Positions 51,494 to 56,630 of a DNA stretch of 56,630 nt are shown piece after piece. The notes under the pieces are model-generated. The model ran no database searches and was not told where the DNA came from. It saw only the letters and a program-made list of their open reading frames with translations. Positions within the stretch are counted from its first letter, which is position 1; each line of letters begins with the position of its first letter. The stretch lies in contig DGZP01000122.1 of the NCBI GenBank assembly GCA_002398565.1, positions 9,880-66,509 of the forward strand, given 5' to 3'. The DNA is from Proteiniphilum sp. UBA4977. Its GTDB lineage: Bacteria; Bacteroidota; Bacteroidia; Bacteroidales; Dysgonomonadaceae. A program made the translations under genes and the position numbers.

Positions 51494-52279
51494 TCATTTC
51501 CTTTGATTCTCCTCCTCAGAAATAATTTCCTCAGCTTCTTTTATCTTTTTGAAGAGATCCGATGCAAAAACAAAATCGTTGAGTTTTTCGTTATCAGCAC
51601 CCATCACTTCTGACTTGGATCCCTCCCACTCTTTGATTCCTTCGTTGATAAAAATGACATTATCTCCGATATTGATTACCGAATTCATGTCGTGCGATAC
51701 CACCACGGTGGTCATTCCAAAGTCGATGGTGATATCCTGTATCAGTTCGTCGATCAGCTGCGATGTTTTCGGATCGAGTCCCGAGTTGGGTTCATCGCAG
51801 AAAAGATATTTCGGGTTCAGCGCGATGGCTCTCGCGATAGCAACACGCTTCTTCATTCCCCCACTGATCTCCGACGGATAAAGGTCTGCAGCCTCCGACA
51901 GATTCACGCGTTCAAGGCAAAACTCCGCACGTTTACGTCGCTCCCGCTTGTTTTTACGCGAAAACATCTCCAACGGAAACATCACATTCTCGAGTACCGT
52001 GCGGGAGTCGAACAGGGCTGCTCCCTGAAAGAGCATGCCGATATCCCGGCGTAAACGACGTATATCCCTCGACTTCATGCCGGTAAATTTACGGCTGTCG
52101 TACCATATTTCGCCAGAAGTAGGAGAAATTAAACCGACAAGGCATTTCAGCAGTACCGTCTTTCCCGATCCGCTCCGGCCTATGATCATGTTTACCACCC
52201 CTTTGTGAAAGGTGGTATTGATGTTGTCGAGGACCAGTTTTCCATCGAACTCCTTCGTCAGTTTCTTTATCTCTATCAT
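51494..52279 (-). CDS. MlaF-like ABC transporter ATPase
   Basis: A 261-residue ABC ATPase with Walker A MIIGRSGSGKTVLLKCLVGL, signature SEISGGMKKRVAIARAIALN, Walker B YLFCDEPNSGLDPKTSQLID and H-loop VVVSHDMNSVINIGD, the pattern of MlaF in phospholipid transport across the envelope. The C terminus is a charged tail (FKKIKEAEEIISEEENQRK). It lies 11 bases behind the MlaE-type permease gene. No MCE-domain (MlaD) gene is adjacent in this window. Confidence 0.9.
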   Translation of the reverse strand: MIEIKKLTKEFDGKLVLDNINTTFHKGVVNMIIGRSGSGKTVLLKCLVGLISPTSGEIWYDSRKFTGMKSRDIRRLRRDIGMLFQGAALFDSRTVLENVMFPLEMFSRKNKRERRKRAEFCLERVNLSEAADLYPSEISGGMKKRVAIARAIALNPKYLFCDEPNSGLDPKTSQLIDELIQDITIDFGMTTVVVSHDMNSVINIGDNVIFINEGIKEWEGSKSEVMGADNEKLNDFVFASDLFKKIKEAEEIISEEENQRK

Positions 52280-52290
52280 ACCAAAATCAT

Positions 52291-53040
52291 TTACCCCAAA
52301 GCCAACTGCGTGAATAGCAGGTCGGTCACCAGTATCAATACGCTGTTGATCACCACAGAGTTGGTGCTGGCTGCACCCACCTCCAGCGCCCCCCCTTTTG
52401 CGGTATAACCGAAGTAGGCGGCCACCGATGCGATGATAAAACCAAACAACATCGATTTAACAATAGAATACCAGATGAACGATTCCCGAAAGAATGCCTG
52501 AATACCGTACACGTAAGTTTCGACCGAAGGTGTGCCCAGCACCATGCAAATAATGTACCCGCCAAAAAGGCCCATGAACATGCTAAAAATCACAAGCACC
52601 GGCATGAAGGCCACAAAAGAGGCTATTTTAGGCAGGATAAGATAGTTGGCTGAATTCACACCCATGATGTCGAGCGCATCGATCTGTTCGGTAATGCGCA
52701 TTGTCCCAATCTCCGAGGCCACGTTCGATCCCACTTTTCCGGAAAGAATGAGACACATGATGGTAGAAGAGAACTCCAGGAGGATAATCTCGCGTGATAC
52801 TACGCCTACCGTGAACCGTGGCAACAAGGGCGAATCAATATTTAATGCAATTTGGAGCACAATTACAGCACCAATGAAGAATGAGATGATGATGACAATC
52901 CAGATGGAGTTCACACCCAGCGTATATACTCCTTTCATGAATTCTTTCACGAACTCCCTCATCCGGTCGGGCACGGACAGTACTCTTCTCATCAACAGTG
53001 CGTACTCACCAATATCTTCTAAAGAACGGATAAAATTCAT
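52291..53040 (-). CDS. MlaE-like ABC transporter permease
   Basis: A 249-residue membrane protein of the MlaE/Ttg2B family: an amphipathic start (FVKEFMKGVYTLGVNSIWIV), membrane segment IIISFFIGAVIVLQIALNI, the signature LILSGKVGSNVASEIGTMRI followed by TEQIDALDIMGVNSANYLIL, and three further membrane segments. It works with the adjacent ATPase to move phospholipids between the membranes. The ATG at 53040 is used; an in-frame upstream extension of 46 codons overlaps the divergent gene and lies upstream of the -7 box. Confidence 0.92.
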   Translation of the reverse strand: MNFIRSLEDIGEYALLMRRVLSVPDRMREFVKEFMKGVYTLGVNSIWIVIIISFFIGAVIVLQIALNIDSPLLPRFTVGVVSREIILLEFSSTIMCLILSGKVGSNVASEIGTMRITEQIDALDIMGVNSANYLILPKIASFVAFMPVLVIFSMFMGLFGGYIICMVLGTPSVETYVYGIQAFFRESFIWYSIVKSMLFGFIIASVAAYFGYTAKGGALEVGAASTNSVVINSVLILVTDLLFTQLALG

Positions 53041-53067
53041 GCGGCTTTCTCGTTCAAATAATTTATG

Positions 53068-53075
53068 CAAAGATA
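53068..53075 (-). promoter_or_regulatory. Candidate -7 box of the MlaE-MlaF-type genes
   Basis: The minus strand reads TATCTTTG, placing the start near 53062 with a leader of about 22 bases; no good -33 box was found. Confidence 0.45.
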
Positions 53076-53128
53076 AATTTTTTATTTCGATTCCTGCTAA
53101 AACCAACAAGGTTACTGTTTTAAAATTG

Positions 53129-53136
53129 TATTTTTG
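53129..53136 (+). promoter_or_regulatory. Candidate -7 box of the YgjP-type protease gene
   Basis: TATTTTTG matches TAnnTTTG and ends only 4 bases before the ATG at 53141, so a transcript from it would be leaderless. Confidence 0.4.
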
Positions 53137-53140
53137 CCAG

Positions 53141-53857
53141 ATGGTTGAACTTTTCGACAAAGAGCTCGGCAAAATCATCGTAGTCCCTCACAGAGGGGCA
53201 AAAAGAGTGATTGCAAGGCAAAAGAACGGATACTTTCAGCTGACTGTACCTTACCGGTTCGGTCCGAAGCAGGTTGCTTCTGTGCTGGAAGAACTAAGGC
53301 CCCGCCTCTCGGGGTTAAAACCAGTGTCCAGATCAATATTCAGGGAACAAGATATGGTCAGCAGCTTCACGTTTAACGCGCAGATAGTCAGAAACAGTCT
53401 TATCGATACACCTTCGCTGTCACTAAAAAAAGGTGAACTGCGTATCTACATGCCACAGCGGAGCGACCTTTCATTGCTGGAAAGTCAACAGTTTATCAAA
53501 GAAGCAATTACAGGTGTTTTAAGGATCGAGGCCAAACGGATATTACCCGGAAAAGCGGCTTCATTTGCCCGGCAACACCACCTTCTATACCGGGAAATAA
53601 GGATCAATAGCAGCAAGGGGCGCTGGGGAAGTTGTTCTGCACAGAAAAATATCAATCTTTCCCTCTTCCTGATGCTGCTCCCTGAGAGGTTGATCGACTA
53701 TGTTGTTCTGCACGAACTGGCCCATACGGTGGAGCTGAACCACGGAGAAAAATTCTGGTCGCTGCTCGACCGGTTTTGTCAGGGAAGAGCGCGGGAGCTA
53801 AGCAGGGAAGTAAAAAAGTTCAGGCCAGAGTGGTACGACTTCCTGGTACAGGATTAA
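53141..53857 (+). CDS. YgjP-like M48-family zinc metallopeptidase
   Basis: A 238-residue cytosolic protein of the YgjP/DUF45 family. The zinc site is visible in VVLHELAHTVELNHGEKFW (HExxH plus a third His), preceded by the family's INSSKGRWGSCSAQKNINLS. Substrates are unknown. The start at ATG 53141 (MVELFDKELGKIIVVPHRGA) was chosen because the much longer open frame upstream runs through the divergent permease gene. Confidence 0.9.
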   Translation: MVELFDKELGKIIVVPHRGAKRVIARQKNGYFQLTVPYRFGPKQVASVLEELRPRLSGLKPVSRSIFREQDMVSSFTFNAQIVRNSLIDTPSLSLKKGELRIYMPQRSDLSLLESQQFIKEAITGVLRIEAKRILPGKAASFARQHHLLYREIRINSSKGRWGSCSAQKNINLSLFLMLLPERLIDYVVLHELAHTVELNHGEKFWSLLDRFCQGRARELSREVKKFRPEWYDFLVQD

Positions 53858-53925
53858 GAAACGGACTTTCGCCCTGCTGCATCAGTGCCCTGCTGTACGA
53901 CCTCACAAGAGGGGATGGCGATTTT

Positions 53926-55479
53926 TCAGAGATCTTTCAGCAGCAAATCGCTGTTATTCTCATACATGCAGAGCCGGGTGTTGACCAGCACTTTCCAGTG
54001 TTCATGAAACTCTCCTTCCATGTCGATCATAAAATCCTCCGACCCTTTTTCATCCAGCTTGGCCATAAGATAGTTCACCGAGATCAGGTTGATGTCCACT
54101 GCCGGCTGAAAAGCCATTACCAATTCATCTTCGGGCGTGGGTGTGGGAGAGATTATATTCACTTCCGTCAGCACGTCGAGAATGTCATGCGTCAGCCGTG
54201 AAGGCACCTTGCATTTTTCAGAAAGCTGATCGGCCGTATAGGGGGGCAGTTCATCTGCAAAACGACGAGTAATTACCGAAGCAATCATCAACGTAAAGAA
54301 ATCCCGGTATCTCCGGCTAATGTTTCGCGTCTCTTTTTCGAAAGAAAACTTGCGTACATTCTGGGCAGCGTAGGACACCTCGGCCCCGATGAGGGTGATA
54401 AACCAGGAGAGCTGTATCCAGAGAAGCATCAGCGGGATGGCGGCAAAAGTACCATAAATGGCATTGTAACGTGTAATCCATAACTGCCCGCTCAGGTAAA
54501 GCATTTGAAAAAACTGAAAGGCTATCCCCGCAAGAATACCTGCCAACAGGGCGTTCTGCAATTTCACCTTCACATTGGGTAGGAATTTATAAACAGAGGT
54601 AAATATTACAATCATCACCACGAAGGGGATGATATTTAAGAGCCGCGGAATAAAAGGATAGAGAATATAAATAATCTTGAGTGTGTTGTTTTGAGGATAG
54701 CTAAGTATATTCAATGCGTTGACGAGAATGAAAAAGATGGGTATCAGCAGTACCATCGCCGAATAATCAGTTACTTTTCGCCCAATGCTCCGCCCTTTGC
54801 TTACCTGCCATATCTTATTCAGATTGTTTTCAATGTCATTGAAAAGGAGCAGGATAGTATAGAGAAACAGCAGGATACCTACTCCCGCAAATACACCTCC
54901 GCCTTTGGCCTCCTCCAGTGAATTATCGATCAGCCGAAACAATAAATCCAGGAACTCACGTGTTCTCCCCCCGGCAGTGGCTTCCTCCTGAAACTGTATT
55001 TGATCGTGACCGCCCAACGAAGCATCTCCGCTGCCAGTGTTGTCGCCGCCCTCTGTCACATTCATGCCAAAAAATGCTGTATCGGATGGTGCCACTGCCT
55101 CCGTTACTACTCCGGTAGTGTTTGTCTCCTCCCCCGTCATCAGGTTAAAAATACTGCTCTCCATGATATTTTCTATCCCAAAGCCGCGGGCAATGGCAAA
55201 AATCACGGCCAACAGGGGGACAATGGAGAGAAGGGTACGGTAAGTGAGCGAGCGAGAACTTGCGGCGATATTCAACTCCTGTACATTCCGCACGGTGAGC
55301 ATGACTATCTTGATGGCATTATAGAGAATATTTTTTTTATTGGATAGTGTTTCAGGATTGGATCGCCAGATGTCATAAGATAAAAATCTGATTATCTCCT
55401 TCACCTTCATCCTCAACCGATCCAGTCTGCCGGGTTCTTCCTCTTCTTCGCGGTATCTGTTTTTACCGTTCTTACCCAT
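53926..55479 (-). CDS. YihY/BrkB-family membrane protein with long loop
   Basis: A 517-residue inner-membrane protein of the YihY family (once misnamed RNase BN): SSRSLTYRTLLSIVPLLAVI as the signature first segment, IPLMLLWIQLSWFITLIGAE in the late core, about six membrane helices, and a C-terminal cytosolic winged-helix-like domain (YTADQLSEKCKVPSRLTHDI). Between the first two helices there is an acidic, Gly- and Thr-rich insertion of about 70 residues (TGEETNTTGVVTEAVAPSDT onward). Function is unsettled. The ATG at 55479 keeps the coding region off the RNase P RNA gene. Confidence 0.88.
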   Translation of the reverse strand: MGKNGKNRYREEEEEPGRLDRLRMKVKEIIRFLSYDIWRSNPETLSNKKNILYNAIKIVMLTVRNVQELNIAASSRSLTYRTLLSIVPLLAVIFAIARGFGIENIMESSIFNLMTGEETNTTGVVTEAVAPSDTAFFGMNVTEGGDNTGSGDASLGGHDQIQFQEEATAGGRTREFLDLLFRLIDNSLEEAKGGGVFAGVGILLFLYTILLLFNDIENNLNKIWQVSKGRSIGRKVTDYSAMVLLIPIFFILVNALNILSYPQNNTLKIIYILYPFIPRLLNIIPFVVMIVIFTSVYKFLPNVKVKLQNALLAGILAGIAFQFFQMLYLSGQLWITRYNAIYGTFAAIPLMLLWIQLSWFITLIGAEVSYAAQNVRKFSFEKETRNISRRYRDFFTLMIASVITRRFADELPPYTADQLSEKCKVPSRLTHDILDVLTEVNIISPTPTPEDELVMAFQPAVDINLISVNYLMAKLDEKGSEDFMIDMEGEFHEHWKVLVNTRLCMYENNSDLLLKDL

Positions 55480-55500
55480 AACTTTCTTTTTTATAAAAAA

Positions 55501-55849
55501 GCAGCCGGTCTGTAAGCCGGGTTCTGTATCCCAAAGATTCAGGATGTTTGTCATTTATCTGCGGAGTGATGTCACCATCCTCCTTTAGCGGCCTACCCCC
55601 CGGCATCGGGCGAGCAACCCTGATTATCCGGTATACATGGCCTTGCAACCCATAACGCGTACGGCACACCGTGTTGCCACGACATCCGGTGGGCTCTTAC
55701 CCCACCTTTTCACCCTTACCCCCTGCGGGGCGGTTATTTTCTGTTACGCACATCTGCTCTCACGAACAGCTTCCCGTTAGGAAGTATGGCGCTCTGCGTT
55801 GCCCGGACTTTCCTCCCCCCTTGCGGTGAGCGACAAACCGACCTGCTGC
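55501..55849 (-). ncRNA. rnpB: RNase P RNA, type A
   Basis: Catalytic RNA that removes tRNA 5' leaders. On the minus strand the 5' part contains GAGGAAAGTCCGGGC (conserved region I), the middle GGGTAAGGGTGAAAAGG, and the 3' part ACAGAACCCGGCTTACAGAC (conserved region V), all diagnostic. The ends pair as GCAGCAGGTC with GACCGGCTGC (P1, one mismatch) and are followed by six U. A TAATTTTG -7 box at 55855-55862 puts the start at about 55849. Length is about 349 bases. End positions are approximate to a few bases. Confidence 0.95.
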
Positions 55850-55854
55850 AACTG

Positions 55855-55862
55855 CAAAATTA
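55855..55862 (-). promoter_or_regulatory. Candidate -7 box of rnpB
   Basis: The minus strand reads TAATTTTG, five bases before the predicted 5' end of the RNA; no good -33 box was seen. Confidence 0.5.
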
Positions 55863-56023
55863 ATAATAAGTTATGATTTATTCCCTTTTTTAATCGTTTT
55901 TCTTTATCGATGCATATATACTTCCTCTTTATAATATGGTCCTTTGGCTTTTTTTGACAGTTCTCAAAAACTTCACTAGCATACCGGTTGTTTATATGCA
56001 AATAGCATTCCACTAACAAACCT

Positions 56024-56630
56024 ATGCGTACCAACGGAATAATGATGCAATACTTCGAATGGTTTCTGCCGGATGACGGGAACCTGTGGAACAGGTTGAA
56101 AGAAGATGCAGAGCACCTGAATCATATAGGCGTCACAGGTGTATGGATTCCTCCCTGCTTCAAAGGCCTCAGCTGGCAGTCACTTATGTAGACAACCATG
56201 ACTCTCACCTTACAGAAAAGGATCCTTATGTGCAGGACTGGTTTAAACCACAGGCCTATGCTCTTATTCTGCTTCGCAAGGATGGTTATCCCTGCCTCTT
56301 TCTGGGCGATTATTACGGTATTGGCGGGGATAACCCCAGGCCGGGCATGCAATGGATTATTGATCAATTGCTGGACATAAGGCGCGAGTTCGCTTATGGC
56401 GATCAGGATGATTATTTCGATCATGAACATGTGGTGGGCTGGATTTGCCGCGGTGATGCAGATCATCCCGATGGTTGTATTGTAATCATGAGTAATGCCG
56501 AAGGAGGTGTGAAACCGATGTTTGTAGGAACAGACTATACTGGGTCAGTATGGTACGATAAGCTGGGCCGGATAGAAGAAGACGTAACTATTGGTGACGA
56601 TGGAAGAGGCTGGTTTCATGTGGGCGACGG
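56024..56630 (+). pseudogene. Alpha-amylase (GH13) with internal deletion, cut by window end
   Basis: The first 45 residues (MRTNGIMMQYFEWFLPDDGN through TGVWIPPCFKGLS) match the N terminus of cytoplasmic alpha-amylases such as AmyA. The frame then stops at 56189-56191. In another frame, from about 56173, AVTYVDNHDSHLTEKDPYVQ and DWFKPQAYALILL continue with the amylase C-terminal third up to the window edge. About 270 residues (roughly 0.8 kb), including the Asp nucleophile and Glu acid of the barrel, are missing at the junction, which also shifts the frame. It cannot make an active enzyme as read. An assembly collapse is possible. Confidence 0.85.

Noticed and set aside
52646..53140. A 165-codon in-frame extension upstream of the YgjP-type protease
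   Set aside because: It runs antisense through the MlaE-type permease gene, and family members begin at the ATG at 53141.
55480..56034. Several open frames on the minus strand around 55472-55669 and 55777-56034
   Set aside because: They lie on the RNase P RNA gene and its promoter; the conserved RNA motifs explain the sequence.
1..56630. tRNA genes, rRNA genes, insertion sequences or an integrated phage
   Set aside because: No T-loop consensus clusters, rRNA landmarks, transposase motifs or phage structural genes were recognised.

Overview
The window is a stretch of a Bacteroidota chromosome, most likely order Bacteroidales and plausibly near the Dysgonomonadaceae/Proteiniphilum group (the family is inference). 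Supporting signs are the PorX-type response regulator, the rocD-ctlX pair, the SufCDS proteins, many exported proteins cleaved before Ala-Gln, and the Bacteroidota promoter motif TTTG/TTG-N19-21-TAnnTTTG in front of many genes. All genes but a few are intact. No tRNA, rRNA operon, CRISPR array or transposase was seen.

Left part (1-10.6 kb, minus strand): a TrmH-type RNA methyltransferase cut by the window edge, an exported thioredoxin, a flavin-type split-barrel protein, a GH43 lipoprotein, the translation cluster thrS-infC-rpmI-rplT with an internal terminator and promoter, a large exported TPR protein, and tsaE with porX (type IX secretion control). From 10.7 to 15.6 kb (plus strand): a DUF1080 lipoprotein, rocD-ctlX for ornithine/citrulline metabolism, mscL, and a small membrane protein followed by an ECF sigma factor and its putative partner. 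From 15.7 to 26 kb (minus strand): a tight operon acetyltransferase-parE-coaD-S41 protease-PPK2, a membrane-bound lytic transglycosylase, and a nitrogen operon (porin-like protein, PII, Amt). From 26.3 to 34 kb (plus strand): an exported helix-hairpin-helix/beta-barrel protein, an ABC-F ATPase, rubrerythrin, tcdA and argS.

The right part starts with a minus-strand set (PD40 beta-propeller protein, DUF72 protein, Gfo/Idh/MocA oxidoreductase), divergent from an AT-rich AAA ATPase and a PIF1-type helicase. A 41-bp palindromic element lies between the two divergent promoters. Next, at 40.7-47.4 kb on the minus strand, is the most interesting region: two related small exported subunits, a PapD-like periplasmic chaperone, a two-domain protein whose C-terminal half resembles the small subunits, and a 939-residue outer-membrane barrel protein. 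Together these look like a divergent chaperone-usher-type surface fibre system. Its regulatory features include a homopolymer at the start of one subunit, a promoter with a long leader and a dyad, and a terminator between subunit and chaperone genes.

The end of the window holds sufC-sufD-sufS (without sufB next to it), an MlaF/MlaE-type lipid ABC transporter pair, a YgjP-type metalloprotease, a YihY/BrkB membrane protein, the RNase P RNA gene, and an alpha-amylase gene that has lost its catalytic middle.
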